Shown: piece by piece, positions 1 through 6,948 of the stretch
Position numbering within the stretch: position 1 is the stretch's first letter
How the letters are laid out: the number at the start of each line of letters is the position of its first letter
From: JAJFVC01 sp039698075
Lineage (GTDB): Bacteria; Planctomycetota; Planctomycetia; Pirellulales; Thermoguttaceae
Direction: 5' to 3'
NCBI GenBank assembly: GCA_039698075.1
Contig: JBDKTJ010000028.1
Location: 1 to 16,378 of the forward strand
Length of the DNA stretch: 16,378 bases
Made by a program: the position numbers and the translations under genes
Notes under the pieces: generated by a model
Databases searched by the model: none
What the model was told of the DNA's origin: nothing
Seen by the model: only the letters and a program-made list of their open reading frames with translations

Positions 1-466
1 ATCGATCGCCGCCTCGCTGTTGCGATTCGACCCATTGCCATGGTCTGAACGGATGTCGGACATTTGCGTCTTCTCCAAGGACAAACGGCCTCAATAGATC
101 CACACAAGAGCGAAAGGCGCATCGGAAGACCCTTAACAGCGTTGGGTTCACCACGGAGACACGGAGAACACTGAGACAGAAGGGCAAAAAGGATAAGAAC
201 GTATGGTCATGGCGCCGTTCTCTGAAATGCGACGACCTTGCACAGGGGTGCGACGTGCGTCAGATGGCGGCCTGTACGAGCCCATTCTTTTCTGCTTCTC
301 GGTGTTCTCCGTGTCTCCGTGGTGAGTTTCCTACGTGTCTGATCTCGCGATGTAGTACTAATTCCACTGGTGAACGCCTCGGGCAAAGAGCAATCGTTGC
401 CGACGGCATCGGTCGCGGAGGGTCGCGGCCGCTTGTTCGCATGCCATCTGATACAGGAGATGTTGC
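1..466. other. Non-coding or unassigned stretch at window start
   Basis: I see no convincing gene here. Short open frames occur on both strands but are arginine- and cysteine-rich, lack good ribosome binding sites and overlap each other, as expected of random frames in GC-rich DNA. The only clear structure is the inverted repeat at 148-325. A 36-38 codon minus-strand frame ending at 358 vaguely resembles very short planctomycete proteins that end in Trp-Asn, but it has no ribosome binding site and I do not call it. Confidence 0.5.
148..325. repeat. Long inverted repeat, arms of 29 bp
   Basis: The arms lie at 148-176 and 297-325 and are reverse complements of each other with one mismatch in 29. 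Each contains CCACGGAGACACGGAG in one orientation. The spacer is about 120 bp. I recall sequences of this type being scattered through many environmental bacterial genomes, so this is probably a dispersed intergenic repeat. No transposase is present and no target duplication is evident. Confidence 0.7.
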
Positions 467-922
467 ATGGCCATTGGCGACTGGAACGCATTGCCTTGGC
501 ACAACACGGGCGGTATCGAGCAACTCGTCGCTGCACCGCTCCGCGGCGTGGCAACGGAATCAAAAGCGTCTTCAAACGCGGCGGTCCATCTTGGGGCGTT
601 GTCGTACATGACCGATGGTCCTCTTCTTTTGTGGACGGCGAAATCGCCATCGACAGGCATTGATAGCAAGTGGCGTGCCAAAGTTCCTCCGATCGTCCTC
701 GAACATGCCGGCACACCTATTTCTTCCTTGTATCGCCCGGTGTTTTTCCATGATGCCGTCACGAGTCGTGGAGAACCATGCCATGTGCGAGCCTCGCCAT
801 CATCCATCACGGCCACCATCACCAGCGAGGTCATGTTGAACGCCGGTCGACGGAATTCAACCCGCGTGCTTTCTCCTCGCTCAAGGTCCAAGCCAGCAGT
901 TGCACAGTGGAATAAGGAATAG
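467..922 (+). CDS. Hypothetical protein, doubtful
   Basis: This open frame of 151 codons begins with ATG at 467, preceded by AGGAG seven bases upstream. I do not recognise the product. The first 120 residues read like a folded protein, with several tryptophans near the N-terminus (GDWNALPWHN) and a stretch VPPIVLEHAGTPISSLYRP. The last 25 residues are arginine- and serine-rich and look less natural. No signal peptide, membrane segment or known motif is visible. A long minus-strand frame (358-1044) overlaps it completely; I prefer the plus strand because of its ribosome binding site and more ordinary composition. It could equally be a chance frame in an intergenic region. Confidence 0.35.
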   Translation: MAIGDWNALPWHNTGGIEQLVAAPLRGVATESKASSNAAVHLGALSYMTDGPLLLWTAKSPSTGIDSKWRAKVPPIVLEHAGTPISSLYRPVFFHDAVTSRGEPCHVRASPSSITATITSEVMLNAGRRNSTRVLSPRSRSKPAVAQWNKE

Positions 923-1047
923 GCTGCCGGCCCCGATTGCCGCGAGACGCGGAGAACTGCGACCCAACGCGAGTCCCGTAAAAATAGGAAGACTTTGCGG
1001 ACTGCACCATGGTTACAATCGTGCTGGTGTTTTCTGTTCCGCAATTC

Positions 1048-1064
1048 CCATCAAGTAGTGATGG
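1048..1064. promoter_or_regulatory. Small palindrome upstream of the Rrf2 gene
   Basis: CCATCA at 1048-1053 and TGATGG at 1059-1064 form a perfect 6-bp inverted repeat around a 5-base centre, about 54 bp before the Rrf2 start codon. Rrf2 proteins often repress their own genes by binding dyads in this position, so it is a candidate operator. No convincing -35/-10 pair was found next to it. Confidence 0.25.
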
Positions 1065-1117
1065 TATGCCTCCGATGAAGCCAAGTAGACACGATTTACG
1101 ACACGGAGGTGGCAATC

Positions 1118-1567
1118 GTGCAAGTTTCTCAAAGATGCCAATATACCTTGCGGGCGTTGTTTGAATTGGCCAAGCGACAGGGCGGAGCCCCGATCTCCGT
1201 GGCCGACATTGCCCAATCGCAAGCGATCCCGCGACGTTTTTTGGAACTCATCTTCTTGGACTTGCGAGCCCGCGGGGTGGTCGAATCTCGCCGCGGCAAC
1301 CAAGGCGGCTATGTCCTTGCGGCGTCGCCGGCCAAAATCACCGTGGGAGACGTCATCCGGGCCGTCGACGGTTCGTTGGCCCCGGTGACTTGTGCGGGCG
1401 GGAAGAGCGAAAAGCACTGCCGGTTGAAAAATCAGTGTGTCTTTGCGGACGTCTGGCAGAGAGCCCAGCGCGCCGCAGAAGAGGTTTACGACAACACGAC
1501 GCTGCAGGACCTAATCGACAACGAGCGGGCTGCAACCGAGCGTGGTCCGTTGATTCAAGTTGCTTGA
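1118..1567 (+). CDS. Rrf2-family transcriptional regulator, possibly Fe-S binding
   Basis: The protein has 149 residues, the usual size for the Rrf2/IscR family. An N-terminal winged helix-turn-helix covers about residues 1-65 (QYTLRALFELA, then PRRFLELIFLDLRARGVVES and the wing GNQGGYVLA). Three cysteines follow at 92, 101 and 107, matching the zone where IscR and NsrR bind an iron-sulfur cluster, although the spacing C-x8-C-x5-C is not exactly that of IscR. The frame is open from GTG 1109, but GGAGGT at 1105-1110 is spaced correctly for the GTG at 1118, so I chose that start. The DUF3034 gene begins 39 bases downstream on the same strand and may be cotranscribed. The signal sensed is unknown: redox, nitric oxide or cysteine status are the family's usual options. 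Confidence 0.88.
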   Translation: MQVSQRCQYTLRALFELAKRQGGAPISVADIAQSQAIPRRFLELIFLDLRARGVVESRRGNQGGYVLAASPAKITVGDVIRAVDGSLAPVTCAGGKSEKHCRLKNQCVFADVWQRAQRAAEEVYDNTTLQDLIDNERAATERGPLIQVA

Positions 1568-1606
1568 TGCGTGTTTCGTTTTTACCATTTCAGGGGGGAC
1601 CCAAAC

Positions 1607-2560
1607 GTGAAGACCTTACGAGCGTTGTTTTTGTATTCACTGGCCGCAACTGCGGCATTTTCGCTGGGCGAAAGGGTGTATGCCCAAGACGAGGAGAAAG
1701 GCCCGCCGTTGCCGTTCATCACGATCGAAGGCCAAGGCGGCGGCGCTATCACGCCGATGGCCTACTTGGTCAATCCGGCGGCCGAAGGCACGTTTTTTGG
1801 CAAGCCCTCGGTGGCGTTCGACACCATCGGTTTGCAGGGCAAAAGCCTCAATACCTTCATGATCACGGAAAACCTCGGCGGCCGGATCGAACTCGGCTTT
1901 GCCGCCGATGATTTCGGCCTCGGCTCTTTTCCAGGCCAGCTTCAAAGCGCCACGGGCGTGGACATCGGGCGCAGCGAACTGTGGTTGTACAACTTCAACC
2001 TTCGCGGTTTGCTGGTGAAGGAGAATGCGGGCGACAACAATTGGGTGCCCGCCATCACCGTCGGCGCCATCGTCAAACACAACGAAGGCATCCGCAACAT
2101 TTATCAAAAATTGCTCGCCCGATCGGCGGGCCCCATCGACTTGACCGACATCGGTTACGCCCGTGAAAACGGCGTGGATTTCACGCTGACAGCCACCAAG
2201 ACGTTGCCGACGGCCTTTTTCGGCAAACCGTTGATCGTCACCGCCGGCCTGCGAGAAAGCCAAGCGGCCAATCTGGGATTCTTGGGCTTCGCCGAAGACT
2301 ACACGGCCAGCTTTGAAGGCAGCGTCGCGGCGTTGCCCTTCGACAAATGGCTGATCGCCTACGAGTTCCGCCAAAAATCCAGCCCCTACAGCATGGCGTT
2401 GTCGCCGCTGGTCGGGGACGAGGACAACTGGCACGCCTTCGACGTGGCCTACCTGATCAACAAGCACACCACGTTGGTGGCCGGCGCCGGCATCTTCGGC
2501 ACGTTGGCCAACACCGAGGTGAACAACGCCTGGTTCTTGCAGTTGAAGCATGAGTTCTAA
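1607..2560 (+). CDS. DUF3034 family outer-membrane protein
   Basis: The protein has 317 residues. It starts with a signal peptide (Lys-Thr-Leu-Arg, a hydrophobic core, then cleavage after VYA at about residue 26). The mature part is rich in alternating polar/hydrophobic strands and glycines and ends in the aromatic residue Phe (LKHEF), as many outer-membrane beta-barrels do. The order of motifs (EGQGGGAITP, GRIELGFA, NNWVPAITVGAIVKHN, GVDFTLTATKTLP, DEDNWHAFDVAYLINKHTTLVAGA) matches my memory of the DUF3034 family. Its function is not established. The frame is open from 1571, but GTG 1607 follows a run of six G residues and gives a clean signal peptide. It probably shares a transcript with the Rrf2 gene upstream. 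Confidence 0.8.
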   Translation: MKTLRALFLYSLAATAAFSLGERVYAQDEEKGPPLPFITIEGQGGGAITPMAYLVNPAAEGTFFGKPSVAFDTIGLQGKSLNTFMITENLGGRIELGFAADDFGLGSFPGQLQSATGVDIGRSELWLYNFNLRGLLVKENAGDNNWVPAITVGAIVKHNEGIRNIYQKLLARSAGPIDLTDIGYARENGVDFTLTATKTLPTAFFGKPLIVTAGLRESQAANLGFLGFAEDYTASFEGSVAALPFDKWLIAYEFRQKSSPYSMALSPLVGDEDNWHAFDVAYLINKHTTLVAGAGIFGTLANTEVNNAWFLQLKHEF

Positions 2561-2908
2561 CCTTCGGTTGGATGGCGAATTCAGCCTCACCTAAGAAAAC
2601 CTGAAGGAGGACCTCACGACACTGCCCTTATTGAAGAAATAGACACCATTCTAACACACACGTGTGCCGCCGTTGCGGAGCTGCTTCGACGGCATACGTC
2701 GTTTCTTGACGCCAAAAATAGCATCGCAGCCGGGCTTGGCTGGAAACGCCGTCCCTACGCGACTTGGCAAGTCATCAATGCCAGCACTAATGATGGCCCA
2801 CTAGCATATCTGCGGCGACGCGGTGAGCTGTTGTGGGGCCGTCGCCCTACGCCAACGTGTTTCCATGTGGCACGCGACTTGCACCTTGCTTGCAGGACGT
2901 CCGCCTGA
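2561..2908 (+). pseudogene. Open frame without a start codon, possible gene remnant
   Basis: Directly after the DUF3034 stop codon the same frame stays open for 115 codons to a TGA at 2906-2908. No ATG, GTG or TTG lies in its first part, yet the middle reads like protein: EEIDTILTHTCAAVAELLRR, followed by GWKRRPYATWQVINA. A good Shine-Dalgarno (AAGGAGG near 2603) is present but is not followed by a start codon in this frame. It could be a 5'-truncated gene fragment or chance. It is unlikely to be a readthrough extension, because the barrel protein already ends naturally in Phe. I do not recognise the family. Confidence 0.2.
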
Positions 2909-2980
2909 GCGACGCTCCGCCTTGAATCAGGCAGCGCGTCAACGATTCCAAAATACGCCTAACTGGAGAACAAGAACACG

Positions 2981-4294
2981 ATGAGTCACGATCTGAATCT
3001 CATTCGCGGCATCGGCACCCGAGCGCTTCACGCCGGCCAGGTTCCCGATCCGACCACCACCGCCCGCGCCGTACCGATTTATGCGACGACCAGCTACGTC
3101 TTCCGCGACACCGACAACGCGGCCAACCTGTTCGGATTGCGAGAGTTCGGCAACATCTACAGCCGTCTGACCAATCCGACCAACGATGTCCTCGAAAAGC
3201 GGCTAGCTGCCCTCGATGGCGGCGCCGGCGCGTTGGTCTTTGCCAGCGGAGCGGCGGCGATCACCGCGGCCATCGTGACGATCGTTCACTCGGGCCAGAA
3301 CTTCATTTCCGCCACGAGCCTTTACGGCGGCACTTGGGCCCTGTTCAACCAGACGCTCGCCAAACTCGGCATCGAAGTGCGTTTCTTCGATCCGCGGCAT
3401 CCCGAGCAGATCGAACGGCTGATCGACGACAAGACCCGCGCGATCTACATCGAAGCGCCCGGCAATCCGAAAAACGACGTGCCGGATTTCGAAAAAATCA
3501 CCGGCATCGCCCACCAACACGGCCTGCCCGCCATCATCGACAATACGGTGCTCACGCCCGCGCTGTTCCGGCCAATCGAGCACGGATTTGACATCGTCGT
3601 CTACTCGACGACCAAATTCATCGGCGGACACGGCGTTCAGCTCGGCGGAGCCATCGTCGACAGCGGCAAGTTTCCCTGGGCCAAAGAGCCGAAAAAGTGG
3701 CTCGAGTTCACCGCGCCCGATCCGGCCTATCACGGATTGGTGTTCGAGGAAGCCCTGCGGTCGATCGGCAACATCGCCTACATCATCCACATCCGCACGC
3801 ATTGGCTTCGCGACACCGGAGCGGCCCAAAACCCGTTCGGCGCGTTTTTGACGCTGCTCGGATTGGAAACCTTGCACCTGCGGCTCGAACGGCACTCGCA
3901 AAACGCGCTGGCGGTCGCACGGTTCCTCGAAAAACATCCGGCCGTCACTTGGGTCAACTATCCGGGACTGCCGAGCCATCCCGATTATGCCAACGTGAAA
4001 AAGTACCTGCCGAATGGCCAAAGCGGCATCATCGGTTTCGGCATCAAGGGCGGCAAAGAGGCCGGAAAGAAACTGATCAACAGCGTGAAGCTCTTTAGCC
4101 ACCTGGCCAACATCGGCGACGCCAAGTCGCTCATCATTCATCCGGCTACGACGACGCATTCGCAGTTGAATGACGATGAGTTGCTCAAGACCGGCGTCAC
4201 GCCCGATTTCGTGCGACTGTCGATCGGCATCGAGGACGTGGAGGACATCCTCGCCGATCTGGACCAGGCCCTGACGGCCTCGCAGTCGCGTTGA
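2981..4294 (+). CDS. metY: O-acetylhomoserine sulfhydrylase (O-acetylhomoserine aminocarboxypropyltransferase)
   Basis: This cytoplasmic PLP enzyme makes homocysteine from O-acetylhomoserine and sulfide (direct sulfhydrylation), a step toward methionine. The 437 residues match the family length. Visible hallmarks are the substrate/PLP loop IYSRLTNPTNDVLEKRLAAL, FASGAAAI, the conserved Asp in AIIDNT, and the PLP-binding lysine at about residue 212 in YSTTKFIGGHG. The C-terminal signature is HPATTTHSQLNDDEL followed by VRLSIGIEDVEDI. The long MetY-type insert before the C-terminal domain distinguishes it from shorter MetB/MetC/MetZ enzymes. A GGAG lies about 15 bases before the ATG, which is far, so the ribosome binding site is weak. 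A perfect 12-bp hairpin follows 32 bases after the stop. It stands alone between two intergenic regions. Confidence 0.93.
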   Translation: MSHDLNLIRGIGTRALHAGQVPDPTTTARAVPIYATTSYVFRDTDNAANLFGLREFGNIYSRLTNPTNDVLEKRLAALDGGAGALVFASGAAAITAAIVTIVHSGQNFISATSLYGGTWALFNQTLAKLGIEVRFFDPRHPEQIERLIDDKTRAIYIEAPGNPKNDVPDFEKITGIAHQHGLPAIIDNTVLTPALFRPIEHGFDIVVYSTTKFIGGHGVQLGGAIVDSGKFPWAKEPKKWLEFTAPDPAYHGLVFEEALRSIGNIAYIIHIRTHWLRDTGAAQNPFGAFLTLLGLETLHLRLERHSQNALAVARFLEKHPAVTWVNYPGLPSHPDYANVKKYLPNGQSGIIGFGIKGGKEAGKKLINSVKLFSHLANIGDAKSLIIHPATTTHSQLNDDELLKTGVTPDFVRLSIGIEDVEDILADLDQALTASQSR

Positions 4295-4326
4295 GCGAAG
4301 GCGGCTGTCCCAAAGATGATCGTGCC

Positions 4327-4365
4327 CGTTCGCGGCGGCATGTGCTGCCAGGACCGCCGCGAACG
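4327..4365. terminator. Strong hairpin after metY
   Basis: The arms 4327-4338 and 4354-4365 are perfect 12-bp reverse complements (CGTTCGCGGCGG on the left) with a 15-base loop. The hairpin starts 32 bases after the metY stop codon. There is no T-tract on either strand, so it is not a classical rho-independent terminator. It may act as a weak terminator or an mRNA 3'-end stabiliser. Confidence 0.4.
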
Positions 4366-4786
4366 TGCCGACGTCTTGCACGCAAATAGTCAGGCAGATC
4401 CAGCCCAGGCCGGCCAATCCGCGACGATCCCAAACTTCCCCGCCGTTCCGGTCCTCTTTGTCGGACGTCGCTGAACAAGCCATTTTCTTGCTAAACGGGG
4501 GGGGGTCCGCGTCAATCTGCGCAAAAACACCCATCGGAGTTGCTGTCAAACAACGCCCTAGGACGGCGTTCTCGTTTGATTTCACGGAATTTTACAGATA
4601 AGGTATTGCAAAATAGCCGATAATACATTACATTAGCGAGCATCATGGTAAACATTATGTGGCTCTGTAGTTTGGAGTGTTCGATGTGTTGCCGCACGAC
4701 GGACGCGTGTCCGATGGGCATGTGTCAGACGTGTGCGGCGGTTGCTTCCCATTCCTCGAATACTCGCTCGGCTCGGCCACCTATCC
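4366..4786. other. Intergenic region before the sigma-54 activator
   Basis: About 420 bases without a supported gene. It contains a run of nine G at 4497-4505 and, around 4600-4645, the most AT-rich stretch of the neighbourhood (including GATAAT), which probably holds a promoter. I could not match a -35 box at proper spacing. Short open frames on both strands here are cysteine- and arginine-rich and not credible. Confidence 0.4.
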
Positions 4787-6394
4787 ATGAAAGACACCCA
4801 ACTCGCTCCGCTCGGCGGTTTCCAGCAAGTGCTCTTGCCCATCTGGCAAGAGGCTAGCCGTCATATCGAGGTCAGTCGCTTCACGGCGGCCGTCTCGAAG
4901 CTCTTGTCCAACTATTTACCGATCAGTCAATTGTTGGTGCGGCGTGTCGATCCGAGCCGTCCGAGCGTCGACACCGTGGCCATCGGTTTCTCCGCGCCCG
5001 ACTACCTCCTGCCCGAAACGCGATCGACCTGCTCGGCGAAGAACATCAACGAAATCGTCGCTTGGTGCAGCAGCGTCCAAGTCGCAAGGCGTGGTGCGCC
5101 GGGCTGGGCCGATGCCCCGGTCGAAGTGCTCGTTCCGGTGGATATCCGCGGCGACGTGCTGGTCGGCGCGCTGCCGCAAGCGAACGAGCCGGGCGGCGTG
5201 TTGGTGTTGGTGGCCGCCGAGGGCACGGCCTTCAACCGCGAGCACGCCGACATCGTCGTCCAACTGCTCGAACCGTTCTGCCGCGCGCTGGAAAACGATC
5301 ACCGTGTGCGCGAGGTGGCCGCGATGCGCGCCGCCGCCGAAGCCGAGAAGCACACGCTGCTCAGCCGACTCGGGTGCAAACGCGTCGATGAGGAAACCGT
5401 CATCGGCGTTGACTCCGGGCTGAGCGCCGTCATGGAACGAGTCGACCTGGTCGCCCGATCCGACGCACCCGTGTTGCTGCTGGGCGAAACCGGCAGCGGC
5501 AAGGAGGTCATCGCTCGGACGATCCACAACCGCTCGACTCGCACCAGCGGGCCGTTTTTGCGCGTCAATTGCGGCGCAATTCCTCCCGAACTGATCGACT
5601 CGCAGTTGTTCGGCCATGAACGCGGCGCGTTCACCGGCGCCGTCGAAACGCGGCAAGGTTGGTTTGAACGCGCCGACGGCGGCACCCTGCTGCTCGACGA
5701 GGTCGGCGAATTGCCGCTGGCCGCCCAGGTGCGTCTGCTGCGTATTTTGCAGGACGGCTGGCTTGAAAAAGTCGGCGGCCAAAAACCAATGCACGTCGAT
5801 GTGCGGATCATTGCCGCCACGCACCGCGATTTGGCGACGATGGTCAGTGAGGGAAAGTTCCGCGAAGATCTTTGGTATCGAATCGCGGTGTTCCCGATCC
5901 TGATCCCGCCGTTGCGGGAACGCGTCAACGACATTCCGGAGCTCGCTCGGCATTTCGCCGAACAGGCCGCATCGCGATTCGCCTTGCCCGAGACGCTGCC
6001 CACGCCGGACGACATCGAATTGTTGACCGCCTATGCCTGGCCCGGCAACATCCGGGAATTGGCGGCCGTGGTCGACCGCGCAGCCATTCTTGGCAACGGC
6101 CACCGATTGGAGTTTGCCAAAGCCTTGGGCGTGACGGCCGGGATGCCTTCCGTTTCCGGCGACGGAAATTCGCAATCACCGGACCAGTCGTCGCGAAAAT
6201 CCCATTTTCCAACGCTTGACGAAGCCATGCGGCGGCATATCGAGTCCGCCTTGGAACTGACCCACGGCCGCATCGAGGGACATCGCGGTGTGGCGCAACT
6301 GCTGCAAATCAACCCACACACCTTGCGGGCGAGGATGCGCAAACTCAAGATCGACTGGACGCAATTTCGGCAAGAGGAGGAATTGCTTTGGTGA
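4787..6394 (+). CDS. GAF-domain sigma-54-dependent transcriptional activator (NorR/FhlA type)
   Basis: A bacterial enhancer-binding protein that uses ATP to open sigma-54 promoters. From the ATG at 4787 it has 535 residues. The N-terminal 170 or so residues form a GAF-like sensor (ending LVLVAAEGTAFNREHADIVVQLLEP), followed by a short helical linker. The AAA+ domain carries Walker A GETGSGKE at about 232-239, the sigma-54 contact loop GAFTGA at about 280 and Walker B GGTLLLDE at about 300. Conserved FREDLWYRI and AWPGNIRELAAVVDRA follow. The last 50 residues contain a Fis-type helix-turn-helix (GVAQLLQINPHTLRARMRKL). The frame is also open from GTG 4733; neither start has a clear Shine-Dalgarno, and I prefer the ATG. 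There is no response-regulator receiver domain, so it senses a ligand directly. Its targets are unknown; metY is the nearest upstream gene but they are separated by a hairpin and 490 bp. Confidence 0.88.
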   Translation: MKDTQLAPLGGFQQVLLPIWQEASRHIEVSRFTAAVSKLLSNYLPISQLLVRRVDPSRPSVDTVAIGFSAPDYLLPETRSTCSAKNINEIVAWCSSVQVARRGAPGWADAPVEVLVPVDIRGDVLVGALPQANEPGGVLVLVAAEGTAFNREHADIVVQLLEPFCRALENDHRVREVAAMRAAAEAEKHTLLSRLGCKRVDEETVIGVDSGLSAVMERVDLVARSDAPVLLLGETGSGKEVIARTIHNRSTRTSGPFLRVNCGAIPPELIDSQLFGHERGAFTGAVETRQGWFERADGGTLLLDEVGELPLAAQVRLLRILQDGWLEKVGGQKPMHVDVRIIAATHRDLATMVSEGKFREDLWYRIAVFPILIPPLRERVNDIPELARHFAEQAASRFALPETLPTPDDIELLTAYAWPGNIRELAAVVDRAAILGNGHRLEFAKALGVTAGMPSVSGDGNSQSPDQSSRKSHFPTLDEAMRRHIESALELTHGRIEGHRGVAQLLQINPHTLRARMRKLKIDWTQFRQEEELLW

Positions 6395-6703
6395 GCAACG
6401 AATCACCTAATCCGCTGACTTTCGGTTCTCGGCCGGCAAGCCAATGGTCCTTCAGTTCGTGCCACACGATGCGCGCGGTTTCCCACTTTGGATCAGCAGC
6501 TTTGCCCCAATAGCGAACTCGGCCAAGAACCGCCTTAGCCCAGCATCCCCGAGAGCGGGGGGAATCGCGGAAAGTCTGGACGAGACTTTGCCCATGTGGT
6601 AGTTTTTACCCTGGGCATCGACGTTGTTGCCCCGGAGCCGGCTTGTGGGCGTTATTGCGAACACAAGTCAGCAAGAAGAGCGTCATTGCCCACGGAAAGC
6701 AAG
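6395..6703. other. Intergenic region with a possible integrase fossil
   Basis: About 300 bases between the sigma-54 activator and the left tRNA repeat. A minus-strand frame of 70 codons (6452-6664) contains GKNYHMGKVSS, which resembles GKAYYFGKVST near the N-terminus of the integrase at 11414-12598, in the same orientation relative to the tRNA repeat. The rest of the frame does not align by eye. It may be a decayed integrase start or coincidence. Nothing else is recognisable. Confidence 0.3.
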
Positions 6704-6749
6704 TGTTTAGGATGGGTGGCCGAGTGGTCTAAGGCGGCGGTCTTGAAAA
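6704..6749. repeat. Left attachment-site repeat (attL), 46 bp
   Basis: This segment is identical over 46 bases to 12699-12744. It comprises 6 bases of upstream DNA and the first 40 bases of tRNA-Ser(UGA), ending in the anticodon loop (CTTGAAAA). After it the sequence departs completely from tRNA. It is therefore the crossover duplicate left by site-specific integration, oriented as a direct repeat. Confidence 0.9.
6710..6749 (+). pseudogene. tRNA-Ser 5' fragment
   Basis: The acceptor 5' strand GGATGGG, the complete D arm and the anticodon 5' stem up to the loop are present. The variable arm, T arm and acceptor 3' strand are absent, so no functional tRNA can form. It was probably the original chromosomal 5' half, split off when element 1 integrated. 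Confidence 0.85.
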
Positions 6750-6836
6750 GCATCCATGCCGATTCTGTACACCATCCACGAAACGCGGCAAATAGCTTGT
6801 TTTCTTGCGTTTTTCTGCCTCTTGTCCACTCTAGCC

Positions 6837-6849
6837 TGTACAGTGTACA
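6837..6849. promoter_or_regulatory. 13-bp palindrome TGTACA-G-TGTACA
   Basis: Two TGTACA hexamers flank a single G, forming a perfect dyad 100 bp before the chosen pilin start. The form is typical of a small dimeric repressor site. No promoter boxes could be paired with it securely. Confidence 0.3.
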
Positions 6850-6872
6850 AGCGTGTAGAAAATGGTGTTTTT

Positions 6873-6897
6873 GGGTGTCAGTGACACCCGTTTTTTT
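6873..6897 (+). terminator. Rho-independent terminator-like hairpin
   Basis: GGGTGT at 6873-6878 and ACACCC at 6884-6889 form a stem with a 5-base loop, followed by G and seven T (6891-6897). It would stop plus-strand transcription entering from the left flank or the tRNA fragment before the pilin-like gene. It also argues that translation of the pilin frame does not begin at the GTG/ATG codons upstream of it. A second inverted repeat (CCCGTTT at 6902-6908, AAACGGG at 6934-6940) follows immediately. Confidence 0.5.
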
Positions 6898-6948
6898 GGC
6901 ACCCGTTTTTCTGTTTCAAGCAACTTCTTTGCGAAACGGGGGTGTCCA

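Noticed and set aside
358..474. 36-38 codon minus-strand peptide ending in Trp-Asn, similar in feel to tiny planctomycete proteins
   Set aside because: No ribosome binding site, and it lies in the same bases as a better plus-strand candidate; similarity is only an impression.
1637..2590. 317-codon minus-strand frame opposite the DUF3034 gene
   Set aside because: Antisense shadow: the plus strand has a signal peptide, a family match and a ribosome binding site.
4497..4505. Run of nine G residues
   Set aside because: Simple homopolymer in an intergenic region; no gene frame depends on it.
3203..4585. 460-codon minus-strand frame opposite metY
   Set aside because: Shadow of metY caused by high GC at third positions; no recognisable domain, while the plus strand is a clear PLP enzyme.
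4916..6175. 419-codon minus-strand frame opposite the sigma-54 activator
   Set aside because: Shadow; its His-, Gln- and Asp-rich composition has no motif, whereas the plus strand has all the AAA+ motifs.
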